Shown piece by piece: positions 9,905 through 19,172 of a DNA stretch of 36,009 bases. The DNA comes from Stentor coeruleus (taxonomy: Eukaryota > Ciliophora > Heterotrichea > Heterotrichida > Stentoridae), in NCBI GenBank assembly GCA_001970955.1, contig MPUH01000765.1, positions 1 to 36,009 on the forward strand, given 5' to 3'. Position 1 is the first letter of the stretch, and each line of letters opens with the position of its first letter. A program made the position numbers and the translations under genes. Below the pieces are notes generated by a model. That model saw nothing but the letters and a program-made list of their open reading frames with translations. It did not search any database and had not been told where the DNA came from.

Positions 9905-11974
9905 ATGAAATCTGAATGGTGGGATGAAATTTTCGATGACTCTTATGAAAGATTCAGAGTAGCATTCACACGTGTGGTTTACTTTCTATTTGCAGTCCGT
10001 GTTCTCATAAGCATAATGAAAAATATTGATTTAGTGTTTTCAACTCCTTACTTTCAAATGAGCCTAACACTATTTTCTTTATGTGCAACTATTAATATCT
10101 TCAGAAAAAAATCTCGCATGGCAAAAAAAGTTGTCTTATACATACTTGTTGAGATGATTAATATTGTCCTTAAGGTATTAGCATTTTACTTTTTCCCAAA
10201 AGATTCAATTATCTTAAGTCTAGGATCAACATTAGTGACTCTTTTTTATCAATCAAATATTTTTGAGAGTACCTGGCCTCATGCTATTATAGCTATAAAA
10301 CATATAGTCCTTTGGTATCTTATTGATGCAAACTTGATTGTAAGTAAAAATTTCACTTCTCCTATAGGAATACAAGTGTTTATTGTAATACTTTGGGTAA
10401 CTTTTGAATCCCAAAATAAAGCATGGCTAGGGAAACTTTTCTATTCTAGAGATAATGAAAAAGAAATAAGACATCAATTTTCTGAGATTCTTAGGGTGTT
10501 TCCAGATGGGCTGCTTATTGTAAATTGTAATTTTGATGTAAAGTTCATGAATGAAAGTACAAAACATATTTTTGGGAAAAGTAACAGTGGGTTAATGAAT
10601 GAACTTTTAGAAATTAAACTTGTGGATTCTGAGGTGTCTATTGTAGAAATGATTAAAAATAATGGGTTCCAGATTAATACTGTAATAAAATCACTTGGTA
10701 TCACAAACATCAACAATTTGATTTACGAATGGACAATTACTCAAGTCAAATGGGAAGAAGAAAACTGTTGTATGATAATATTAAAAGATGTGACAAAAAT
10801 TTTAAGCCTTGAACGCAGTGCATCTGAAAATAAAACAAAAGCTTATATTATTAAGTCAGTATCTCATGATCTTCGAACTCCAGTTAATGCTATAATGCTT
10901 TTGATAGAAAAACTTCTTATAAAATTCCCTATAAAATATAACAAGAAACTTGCCTACATAAAAATATGTGCGAATTTACTAAAATTCCAAATCAACGATA
11001 TTTTGGACTATACAAAAATAATTTCAGACCAATTTATATTAAATTACACTAAATGCGATATAAAAAAATACTTAAAAGAATGTAGTGAGTTTGTTACAGT
11101 TCAAGCTGCATATAAAGGAATAAAAATCATAAATAAAATAGACAATCTTATCCCCGATGAATGTGTTATTGACGCATATCGAATTCAAAAAGTTGTTATG
11201 AATCTATTAAACAATGCTGTAAAATACACTAATAAAGGGAGAATTGAACTAAGTGCAATTCATACTGGCCATGGGGTTAAAATTACAGTTAAAGATACAG
11301 GGACTGGAATACCAGAAACTAGACTTAAACAGATTTTCGATATGCTTAATGGAAATTCTCAAAGCTGTTTGAGTGGACTTGGGCTTTATATAAGCAAAAA
11401 AATACTCCAAAAAATGAATTCATCAATTAAAGTTGAGTCGGACCCTGGGAAAGGATCTTCTTTTTCTTTTATTTTAAATATTTTCGACCCAATTGAACAT
11501 GAGCATACTGAGACTGATGTTCCTGATGAAAAAGTATCATGTTTAAATTTACCTCATTTGCCTTATAGAAATATTGAAGATAATACCATACAAATTTTAA
11601 TAGTTGATGATAACGACTTTAATCGTCTTTGTCTTGCAAGTATTCTAAAAAGTAAAGGTATCTTATTTCTTGAAGCTGTTAATGGTGAAGAAGCAATAAA
11701 TACAGTGACTAGTTATGATAAAAAAGGTCAAAGTATAAAATGTATAATAATGGACTGCAATATGCCAGTTATAGATGGCTGGGAAGCATCAAGGCAAATC
11801 AGAAACTTTTATTCACAAGGGATTATAAATTACCAGCCTGCTGTTATTGGATATACAGCTTATTCATCAGAAGAAGATATACAAAAATGCTTTGATTCTG
11901 GTATGGTGTCATATTTAATAAAGCCTACAACCCATGATGCCATTTTATCATTAATTACTAAGTATATAAATTAA
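9905..11974 (+). CDS. Membrane hybrid sensor histidine kinase with fused receiver domain
   Basis: The 689-residue protein is a phosphorelay sensor. About five hydrophobic segments lie between residues 20 and 170. A PAS-like segment follows (about 190-300; PDGLLIVNCNFDVKFMN and a final ILKDVT strand). The kinase core has the H-box SHDLRTPVNAI with phospho-accepting His321, the N-box NLLNNAVKYTNKG (433-445), G1 DTGTGIP (464-470) and G2 GLGLYIS (491-497). The receiver domain (562-688) has acidic DD at 568-569, phospho-acceptor Asp617 in MDCNMPVIDGW, Thr651 and Lys673 in KPT. All catalytic residues are present, so it should be active. The expected relay is His321 to Asp617, then perhaps to an HPt protein outside this window. 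The stimulus is unknown. Confidence 0.95.
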   Translation: MKSEWWDEIFDDSYERFRVAFTRVVYFLFAVRVLISIMKNIDLVFSTPYFQMSLTLFSLCATINIFRKKSRMAKKVVLYILVEMINIVLKVLAFYFFPKDSIILSLGSTLVTLFYQSNIFESTWPHAIIAIKHIVLWYLIDANLIVSKNFTSPIGIQVFIVILWVTFESQNKAWLGKLFYSRDNEKEIRHQFSEILRVFPDGLLIVNCNFDVKFMNESTKHIFGKSNSGLMNELLEIKLVDSEVSIVEMIKNNGFQINTVIKSLGITNINNLIYEWTITQVKWEEENCCMIILKDVTKILSLERSASENKTKAYIIKSVSHDLRTPVNAIMLLIEKLLIKFPIKYNKKLAYIKICANLLKFQINDILDYTKIISDQFILNYTKCDIKKYLKECSEFVTVQAAYKGIKIINKIDNLIPDECVIDAYRIQKVVMNLLNNAVKYTNKGRIELSAIHTGHGVKITVKDTGTGIPETRLKQIFDMLNGNSQSCLSGLGLYISKKILQKMNSSIKVESDPGKGSSFSFILNIFDPIEHEHTETDVPDEKVSCLNLPHLPYRNIEDNTIQILIVDDNDFNRLCLASILKSKGILFLEAVNGEEAINTVTSYDKKGQSIKCIIMDCNMPVIDGWEASRQIRNFYSQGIINYQPAVIGYTAYSSEEDIQKCFDSGMVSYLIKPTTHDAILSLITKYIN

Positions 11975-12310
11975 GTAAAGTATTGGCTTATATGCAATTT
12001 CTCATAAAATTCTCATGCTTTTTTTATAATTACCCAAAGAAATTATTTTTCCTTTAATCTTATTTACCCTAAAAATTATTTTATATCTTTTTTGTATTTA
12101 TAATCAAAGATATAATTCTATCAAACACCTAAACAGTATAAATTTATCATCTAAAATTTGCAAATATCTTCCATAAACCAATTAAAAAAAATAAAAAATT
12201 TATCCAATACATACATCCAAAATATCAAACTATCACTGAAAACCCAAATCCAGTCACATAATTCTCATCCAAAAAAAAACTATTTCCTAAATCAATCATC
12301 CTATTAATTA
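11975..12310. other. Convergent 3'-3' spacer
   Basis: About 335 bp between the 3' ends of the kinase and E2 genes. It is C-rich relative to G on the plus strand, with A-runs, and holds no gene. Confidence 0.55.
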
Positions 12311-12913
12311 TTAGCTCTCTGATAAGATCATATTCAATGCCGCAGCTTCATCCATAGCACAATCATTAAGAGCTTTTCTCACAGACCTCTCTGGAAACCC
12401 CATTTCACATAATCTCTTAACTTTTTCTTCTAAAACCTGTTCAGGACTTTTTGCATGTTCTTGTGTCCAAGCACGAGCAGTCTGATTGAAAAGTTCACGA
12501 TTATTCTTATATTGAGAAGCAACAACTGCATCTTGAGGATCATCAGGTTCTGGATTACACAATAAAGCTTGTAATGATAATAATGCAGTCCTTATAGTCA
12601 ATGCAGGTGACCATTCATCTTTTAAGATATCTAAACATATAGCCCCAGTCTGAGATGAAATATTTGGATGCCAGATTTTGGTATCAAATTTCATTTTAGG
12701 AGGCTTATAAGGATATTCTGTAGGGATTATAATGTCGATGATAAATGTCCCTCCTTGGTAAACAGTGTCAGACTATATAGTAAATACTGGTCCATCTATG
12801 ATACCTTTCCAATGTGTCATGTTTGAACCGATGCTATTTGCCCGCACACCTGAATTAGATGCACTTAGTTTGGTTAGCTCTTCGTATTCTTTCTGGAGCC
12901 TTCTACTTTCCAT
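12311..12913 (-). CDS. E2 ubiquitin-conjugating enzyme with C-terminal UBA domain (UBE2K/Ubc1 type)
   Basis: Two exons (12788-12913 and 12311-12772) join across a 15-nt intron to give 195 residues. Splicing produces [12 protein letters not shown], the conserved E2 beta-hairpin region. The UBC core has YPYKPPK, HPNI (77-80) and active-site Cys88 in [16 protein letters not shown]. The C-terminal ~40 residues ([22 protein letters not shown]) form a UBA domain with the MGF signature. Class II E2s with this layout (human UBE2K, yeast Ubc1) build Lys48-linked chains, and the UBA domain binds ubiquitin. Length (195) is close to the human form (200). The E2 fold begins only in exon 1, so the ATG at 12913 is well supported. 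Cytosolic or nuclear location is expected. Confidence 0.95.
12773..12787 (-). other. 15-nt intron in the E2 gene
   Basis: In sense orientation the intron is GTATTTACTATATAG, phase 0. Retention would add a stop (TAG) in frame. Removing it restores the E2 core. Confidence 0.95.
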
Positions 12914-13563
12914 TTCTTTTGAATTAGATAGGATATTATGGGAATTTTGATTTAGGATATTGAATTAGAGTTTTGTTGTAGGGTTTAAATTGAGGTTTAT
13001 AGGTTTTATGCTTGGGCTTTTTATAGGTTTTTAGAAAAGTTTGACTGAGATTTTTTGGATGGTTTGAAGGTTTAGTTATTTTATTAGAGGAATTTTTTGG
13101 AGTTTTATGTAAGGGTTTTGTGATTAGCCTATTTTTTTGATGATTTCAGTTAGAGGTATGATATTTTTATCAAATAGTTTGTGATTTTATTAGTTTGTAT
13201 TTTGGGTTATGCTTTTTTATTCGTATAGAAATATAATAAAATCATAAAGCAAAACCATTCAACAATTTTTTTTCATTTGATATTAACTTCCCTAGAAAAT
13301 TCCTAAACTACTTATAATCTTCAAAACTATCTTAAAACAACCTTATCCCTCATAAAAAAACTTATCATCTCTACCAAAGCCATCATGCCAAATTCTAATC
13401 CTAAACCAACATCCATAAAATCCTATTATCATCACCCCCACTTCTACCTTTATCCTAAAATCCTTACTTCCAATCAAAAAAGCCCTTTCCCTCAATCTCC
13501 AATACAAAATTTAGCCAAATTTCGCATATTTATTCCCAAAGTTTTCTAAGTGGAGAATTATAA
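12914..13563. promoter_or_regulatory. Divergent promoter region between E2 and alpha-glucosidase
   Basis: The plus strand is G/T-rich from about 12914 to 13200, then flips to C/A-rich and G-poor from about 13250 to 13560. Each gene therefore has a G-depleted sense strand upstream. The glucosidase start is preceded by AATTATAA. No gene is present. Confidence 0.4.
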
Positions 13564-16080
13564 ATGTGGTTGATAATAAGCCTATTAAGCTTAGTAGCAA
13601 GTCAATCCAATTACTACAACGCAGTAAACATAACTTTCAAAACAAGTAGTATATCTGCAATCCTTCAATACCAAGGTACTCCAAGTTCATCTATAATATC
13701 ATCATTAAACCTAACAATTATATCAGAAACTTATACAAGGCTAAGGGTTCGTATAACAGATTTAAACTCCCTCAGATGGGAAGTTCCTGATATCATCATC
13801 CCAGTCCAATCTCCAGTATCATTTGCATCAGCTAATTATTCAGTAAGCATTCACAATTCACCATTTGGTCTTGAAGTGACAAGGAAATCAAATGGTCAAC
13901 AAATCTTTAATATAGACCCAAGTTCCCTTTTCCAATACCAAAACCAAGACATTATTATGACATCAAGTCTTAATTATTCCTTTAACATTTATGGCTTTGG
14001 GGAAAGAGTGACAAATTTCCCTTTGAATCCTGGTATATATACTTTGTTTTCAAGAGACGCAGCTGGACCTTATGATAATGGTCAAGCTCCAGGAAAAAAC
14101 ATGTATAGTTCTCAGCCAATGTATTTAGGTCTTGATAGTTTAGGTAATGCTCATGGTGGATTCTTATTGAATTCTGATGCTATGGATATTAGTGTTACAT
14201 CATCTAATATTACATATAGGACAATTGGTGGAATTATAGACTACTTTGTATTTGTTGGACCAACTCCAGAATCTGTTGTAAAACAATATCAAACTTTAGT
14301 TGGATTCCCAGTCTTAACTCCATATTGGGGTCTTGGATATCATCAAAGTCGTTGGGGTTATAACAATTTATTAGCTTTAGAAAATATTGTCAACAAGTAT
14401 CTTCAATATAAAATCCCATTAGATGTTTTATGGACTGATATTGACTGTATGACGAATTATGAAGATTTTACTCTTGACCCAGCTCGTTACAATTATAATG
14501 ATTTCGCTGCTTTTTTAGATAGACTTCATGCTGCTGGTCGTAGATTTGTCCCAATAATGGATGCGGCTATTGCTAATACAAATTATCCTCCTTATAATGA
14601 TGGAACTATGAAAAACCTATGGATTGGAAGCCCAAATCATCCTGGAGCCTTACAAGGAGATGTATGGCCAGGGCCAGCAGTTTATATAGACTGGTTTAAC
14701 CCAAATGCTACTGAATACTGGCATGATCAAATGGGTCAATTTAGAAAAATCATGAAATTTGATGGTTTCTGGGTGGATATGAATGAACCAAGTAACTTTT
14801 GTGATGGAGAATGTGGTTATCCACCTTCACCATTAGTCCAAAACCTTCCATACACACCAGGTCAGACGATGATAGATACAAAAACTATAGATTTAGCAGG
14901 TACACATTATGGAGGAATATTAGAATATGATGTTCATAACATGTATGGATTCAAAATGGCCATAGCAAGTGCAACTTTTTTTACTCAAGTCCTCAATACT
15001 CGACCTTTTGTCATAAGTAGAAGCTCATTCCCAAGTCATGGTCGTCATGCTTCAAAATGGCTTGGTGACAATTTCAGTCAGTTTGAATGGATGGCTTATT
15101 CTATACCTGGTATGTTTAACTTCCAAATCTTTGGCATACCTTTAAATGGTGCTGATATTTGTGGTTTCAATTGGGATACTACAGAAGAACTTTGTTGTAG
15201 ATGGTATCAACTTGGTATGATGTATACTTTTTCTAGGAATCATAATAGTAATAGTTCAATATCTCAAGAACCTTGGGCTTTTGGTCCAACATTGCTTTCT
15301 GTGAGTAATAATGCTATAAGAGCTAAATACTCATTAATGAACTATTATTATACTCTTATGTTCCATGCTAGTTATTCTGGAGGTACAGTTTTTAAGCCTT
15401 CATTTTTTGAATTCCCTAATGATTATAGATTACAAAGAATCCATTCACAAGATAATTTTATGGTTGGTGGTGCTCTTTTGGTACACCCTGTACTTACTCA
15501 AGGTGCTATTACTGTTGATGCTTATTTCCCTGCTGATATTTGGTATAATTGGTATAGTGGAAAACAGATTATTGTACCTTTTAATAGAACTTTGACTTTG
15601 TCTGCACCACTTGATGGGATGATTAATGTTCATATGCGAGGTGGGCATATTATACCAAGAAATGATGGATTTGAAACTGCTTTAACTTCTCAGCAATTGA
15701 GATATTCAAATATTACACTTGTTATTGCTGTGAATGGGCAAGGAAAAGCTGGGGGGTTTTTGGTATTTGATGATGGCTTATCTGTTGATACAATCTCAAG
15801 TGGAAATTATACTTTAATAGAATACAATTTCATTGAAGGTAGTACAAGTGCTCAATTAAATTTCAATATTATTAAAAAAGGATACACTAAAGCTAGAGGA
15901 GAATGGCCATTTATTTCTCAAATCGTTATCTATGGATGCTTACAACCGATAACAAGCATTTATAATCAAAACCAAAGAGTAGATTATAACCTCCAATACT
16001 CAACCAACCTCAAAGTTGCAGTTGGCAAAATCGATCATATATTCCCAGATGAGGCTTATAATTTAACCATCAACTTTTAA
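13564..16080 (+). CDS. Secreted or lysosomal GH31 alpha-glucosidase
   Basis: The 838-residue protein starts with a hydrophobic signal peptide (about residues 1-14, then SQS), so it enters the secretory route, probably to phagosome/lysosome or outside. It has the N-terminal beta-sandwich and GFGERV region of GH31 (144-149). The (beta/alpha)8 barrel follows, with the LWTDIDCM strand (289-296), nucleophile Asp405 in WVDMNEPSNF (403-412), RNHN at 558-561 and acid/base Asp502 in WLGDN (499-503). The C-terminal part is beta-rich. It would cut terminal alpha-1,4 linkages in starch, glycogen or maltose, as expected for a feeder on algae. Several N-x-S/T sites suggest glycosylation. The length is typical of single-unit GH31 enzymes. 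No introns were found. Confidence 0.96.
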   Translation: MWLIISLLSLVASQSNYYNAVNITFKTSSISAILQYQGTPSSSIISSLNLTIISETYTRLRVRITDLNSLRWEVPDIIIPVQSPVSFASANYSVSIHNSPFGLEVTRKSNGQQIFNIDPSSLFQYQNQDIIMTSSLNYSFNIYGFGERVTNFPLNPGIYTLFSRDAAGPYDNGQAPGKNMYSSQPMYLGLDSLGNAHGGFLLNSDAMDISVTSSNITYRTIGGIIDYFVFVGPTPESVVKQYQTLVGFPVLTPYWGLGYHQSRWGYNNLLALENIVNKYLQYKIPLDVLWTDIDCMTNYEDFTLDPARYNYNDFAAFLDRLHAAGRRFVPIMDAAIANTNYPPYNDGTMKNLWIGSPNHPGALQGDVWPGPAVYIDWFNPNATEYWHDQMGQFRKIMKFDGFWVDMNEPSNFCDGECGYPPSPLVQNLPYTPGQTMIDTKTIDLAGTHYGGILEYDVHNMYGFKMAIASATFFTQVLNTRPFVISRSSFPSHGRHASKWLGDNFSQFEWMAYSIPGMFNFQIFGIPLNGADICGFNWDTTEELCCRWYQLGMMYTFSRNHNSNSSISQEPWAFGPTLLSVSNNAIRAKYSLMNYYYTLMFHASYSGGTVFKPSFFEFPNDYRLQRIHSQDNFMVGGALLVHPVLTQGAITVDAYFPADIWYNWYSGKQIIVPFNRTLTLSAPLDGMINVHMRGGHIIPRNDGFETALTSQQLRYSNITLVIAVNGQGKAGGFLVFDDGLSVDTISSGNYTLIEYNFIEGSTSAQLNFNIIKKGYTKARGEWPFISQIVIYGCLQPITSIYNQNQRVDYNLQYSTNLKVAVGKIDHIFPDEAYNLTINF

Positions 16081-16886
16081 CTTAGAAATATTGTTATCGA
16101 TAATCTTCATGATAAAAATATACTAATTTCTATATAAAATGCTGTGAAGATTAATTGGGTTAGTAAGATTATTTAATATAAATACCAAACCTTTGTGATC
16201 TTAAATTTACTGTGATAAAAATTAAGCTATTAGGAAATTCTTAAAAAGATTATTCAAGGTAATGAAACTTATGCTGTAAAAGTTGCATTTGGTACTTGTT
16301 TCCCAGAAGAGAAAAAACGAAAAAAAAAGCTTATTACAGCTAATAGATCATATGGAGAAAGACAAGTGAAAATATTTTAAGTCCTGAAATCCTTTATTTT
16401 GCTTTGAGTTATTCAGATGCAGAAACAGCAAAGCTGAAGATATTATTTATAAAATACCCTCTTAAACCATAATTAGACTATAAAACCCAATTGAAAAAAT
16501 AAGTTAATCTATTCATAAGTCTCAGCCCCAGGACTACTTTTATTGTTGATAAGATAAGTAACTTTAGTTCTATTGTTATTGTTCTGGGAAATTTAGAAAG
16601 GTTCCATCTTTAGATTAGAGAATATTGGTGAATTATATTCTTAAGAAATATATGAATGCATTACAAAAATTATAGAAGCATTTCGGTATATGAGAATACT
16701 TTTATCTCTTAAAAAATAATCTACTAATAAAATAAAATCATAGTTTTTTTTTAATCATATCTTTTTATTATAAAGCTATAATTTCCAAATATTTAGCCAA
16801 CAAATTCTATATTTTAAATAAAATACTACCTTTATTACTATTCTAATACTTATATTCTAAGCTCTCTAATAATTATCTTCATATAA
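16081..16886. other. Intergenic region with a possible gene remnant
   Basis: About 800 bp separate two plus-strand genes. Bases 16234-16472 carry two adjoining coding-like frames, described separately. The last ~120 bp before the next start are G-poor and C/T/A-rich, like other gene-upstream regions here. Confidence 0.5.
16234..16472 (+). pseudogene. Possible broken gene remnant with a kinase-like YAVKV motif
   Basis: A frame without a start codon (16234-16380) reads through GNETYAVKVAFGTC, resembling the ATP-lysine strand of a protein kinase, then a basic KKRKKKLI stretch and a stop. A second frame (16380-16472) with SPEILYFALSYSDAETAKL follows immediately in another phase. A 16-nt GT...AG piece between them does not restore an open frame. 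The composition looks coding, but the evidence for a kinase is one short motif. Confidence 0.25.
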
Positions 16887-17342
16887 ATGGACTTGCTGAA
16901 ACAAAAACTAGCTTTGCGAGAAGAACAAATATCAGAAATGCGTAGTCAAATAGAAAATGTTACAGAAGACTCTTCAGACCTTGACAAAAAAATCCTTTCC
17001 CTGCGAAAAACAATCCAAAACCTAGAAGGCAAAATAAAAGACAAAGATAAAGAGCTTGAAGAAATCTTAAACCTTAAAGAAAAAGCCTTAAACAATCTTT
17101 CAGACCTAGAATCATCAGCAGAAAAGCCTAAAAAACCTAAATCCATAGATAAAAATCCAGATGTCGCTACTGCTTATATTGAGTTTTATACCAGAACAGT
17201 TCAGAGTAAGCCGATGTTTAAAAAACTTCCTGAGTTCAAAGAAGAATTAGAACCATCATCACCACAAAAACTTAATGATATTGAGTTAGATGAAGAATTA
17301 GAAAAACTTGGATTGTCGGATGTATTGAAAAAATACTCTTAA
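16887..17342 (+). CDS. Small coiled-coil protein, unknown
   Basis: The 151-residue product is a strong coiled coil over residues 1-80, with Leu/Ile in heptad positions (LKQKLALREEQISEMRSQIE and onward). A Lys/Pro linker (EKPKKPKSIDKNP) and a short C-terminal part with FYTRTVQSKPMFKKLP and an acidic ELDEELEKLGL helix follow. I do not recognise the family. Its small size and coiled coil suggest a cytoskeletal or basal-body role, which is inference only. The start is TATAAATGG, matching several neighbours. No intron is needed. Confidence 0.72.
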   Translation: MDLLKQKLALREEQISEMRSQIENVTEDSSDLDKKILSLRKTIQNLEGKIKDKDKELEEILNLKEKALNNLSDLESSAEKPKKPKSIDKNPDVATAYIEFYTRTVQSKPMFKKLPEFKEELEPSSPQKLNDIELDEELEKLGLSDVLKKYS

Positions 17343-18069
17343 TAAAGATTTTAAATTTAATATAATGTTTTTTGAATGAGGAAATATATTTATTAAGGTA
17401 AGATTATGAGATGGGCAGATTTGTATGATAAAATAAAGGAATGTTAGAAAAAGTGCATTTTAAAGACAATTTTGTGGGAAAATTAAGCAGAAGATTGCTG
17501 AGGTAAATAGGTTTGTGAGTTGAAGGCAATTTTTATGCTAATCGATAGAATTTAAGTTATTTTTGATAAGGAAAACTTTTGTATACTATAAGTTAGATAT
17601 GATATAAAAAATATACTATAGGGTTATTTATATATATATCTAATCACCTCAAATCTTATAAATACTATTTGAAAATTAGATAAATTAATATTTTCTCATA
17701 TCATTTCATATTAAAACCTAATACAAAATCATCATAAAAATATTATAATTTATCATTTAATATTATATAAAAACCTTCAAACTTCTTATCAAAAAAATAA
17801 AAATACAATAAATGAAAAATCTTGTGAATACATCATTAAGAAACAATATAATTATTTTATAAAAGAAAACAATATTTAATACAATAAATGAAAAATCTTG
17901 TGAATACATCATTAAGAAACAATATAATTATTTTATAAAAGAAAACAATATTTAATCTACTAAAGCTAGAAAAAACTTAATTAAAATCAAACTACAAACA
18001 TAATTTAAGTAAATATGTAAATATATTCCTAAAGTAAAATGTATAAGAAATAATTAAATTTTGATAATA
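17343..18069. other. Intergenic, contains a perfect 76-bp tandem duplication
   Basis: About 730 bp with no gene. It is AT-rich; the second half carries a two-copy direct repeat, listed separately. Confidence 0.6.
17803..17954. repeat. Perfect 76-bp direct tandem duplication, no gap
   Basis: Bases 17803-17878 and 17879-17954 are identical by eye. Unlike the other duplications in this window, no N separates the copies, so this may be a real recent tandem duplication, although a mis-joined overlap is still possible. Confidence 0.9.
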
Positions 18070-19110
18070 ATGGAAAGGTGACTTATATCTAGAAATAGTT
18101 TGCCTTCAAGATTAACATTGAAAATTGATAGCATTGTTTGCCCGCTTGTAACATTTATGTAGGACTTGAAAAATGTAACAACACCACAAGGGAGACTTGC
18201 TAATGATGAGTATATTAGAGCGTTAAATGATCTTAAGATTATTAGAGAAACCCCAACTTCTTGTAAGTCTTTACATGTGACTGATAGATTTTTTCGTGAA
18301 AGTGAATCAACTCCGAAGCTCACTTTTGATCAATGGCTAGAACGCAAATCATTCCTATTAAAACTAAACAAAAAAGCGGAAAAAAAGCTTAAACTTGAAG
18401 AAGCACAGAAAAATAAACAAGAAGAAGAGAAAAAATATCACAAATTAATATTAAGCAAAGAAAAAGTTAAAGAGTGGGAAAAATTCAAAATACTCCAAAG
18501 GTCCAGTAAAGAAAAAAACCGACTTAAAGCTATGACTGCCCAAGCCAGCACTTTAAAAAAAAAGAAAAACATCGCAAAAGAAAAATATTACGAATGGCTT
18601 ATGTCAAGTCTCCAAAAGCTCAAAAAACTCAAACTTAACGAGAAAAAGGAAAAACTCAAACTTGAAGAAGAAAAAAGGTTAATCGAAGCAGAAAAGAAAT
18701 TAAAAGATGAAAAAGCTTTACAAGCTTTTAATCAATGGCTCGAGAAAAAAAATCGTTTTCGAAACAAACCTAAGCCAAAAACAACTAAAAAACCTTTAAA
18801 AACAAAAAAAATCATCATGTTAGCCTATTCTCCAAATAGACGAAAAAGTTTATCTTTCAGCTCTTTATGTGAAAAAGATTTCCGAAAACCCCAATGTAGC
18901 ACAATGAATTCCAACTCAAGTTCAACTATTGAAAAATTAGAAAACCCAATGATCTTGCCAATGGAAATGAAAAAAAGTACATCAAGAAAAAGTGAGGATG
19001 AAGCTTTTGAAGAATTATCAAGTATAAGAAAAAGCCCTAAAATCCAAAGTACATATCAATATGAAGAAGATGTTGAAAGTTTTATAAGTGAACTAGGTAA
19101 TCTTTCATAA
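18070..19110 (+). CDS. Lys/Glu-rich coiled-coil protein with four spaced Trp motifs, two introns
   Basis: Three coding exons (18070-18077, 18093-18147, 18163-19110) join over two 15-nt introns to give 336 residues. The third exon has no ATG at its left end, and the spliced model supplies one: MERNSLPSRLTLKIDS and on. The middle is a highly charged helix with four Trp-centred motifs about 40-47 residues apart: FDQWLERK (76), VKEWEKFK (123), YYEWLMSS (163) and FNQWLEKK (210). This resembles the repeated W-L-x-x-K pattern of CCDC34/MAP9-like ciliary and microtubule proteins, but assignment is tentative. The C-terminal ~110 residues are Ser-rich and probably phosphorylated. The first coding exon is only 8 nt. 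Confidence 0.85.
18078..18092 (+). other. 15-nt intron 1 of the Trp-motif coiled-coil gene
   Basis: The sequence is GTGACTTATATCTAG, phase 2 (AG|A, Arg). Retention brings a TGA into frame at once (AGG TGA). Confidence 0.85.
18148..18162 (+). other. 15-nt intron 2 of the Trp-motif coiled-coil gene
   Basis: The sequence is GTAACATTTATGTAG, phase 0, with an in-frame TAG if retained. It joins CPL to DLKNV. Confidence 0.88.
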
Positions 19111-19172
19111 ATTTGTTATCTAAACTTTTGAATGTTAGTTGAAAAAATATTAGCTAAGCTGATGAACTAGAA

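Noticed and set aside
12765-12950. 61-residue plus-strand frame opposite the E2 first exon
   Set aside because: The minus strand codes for the conserved E2 N-terminus; this is its antisense shadow.
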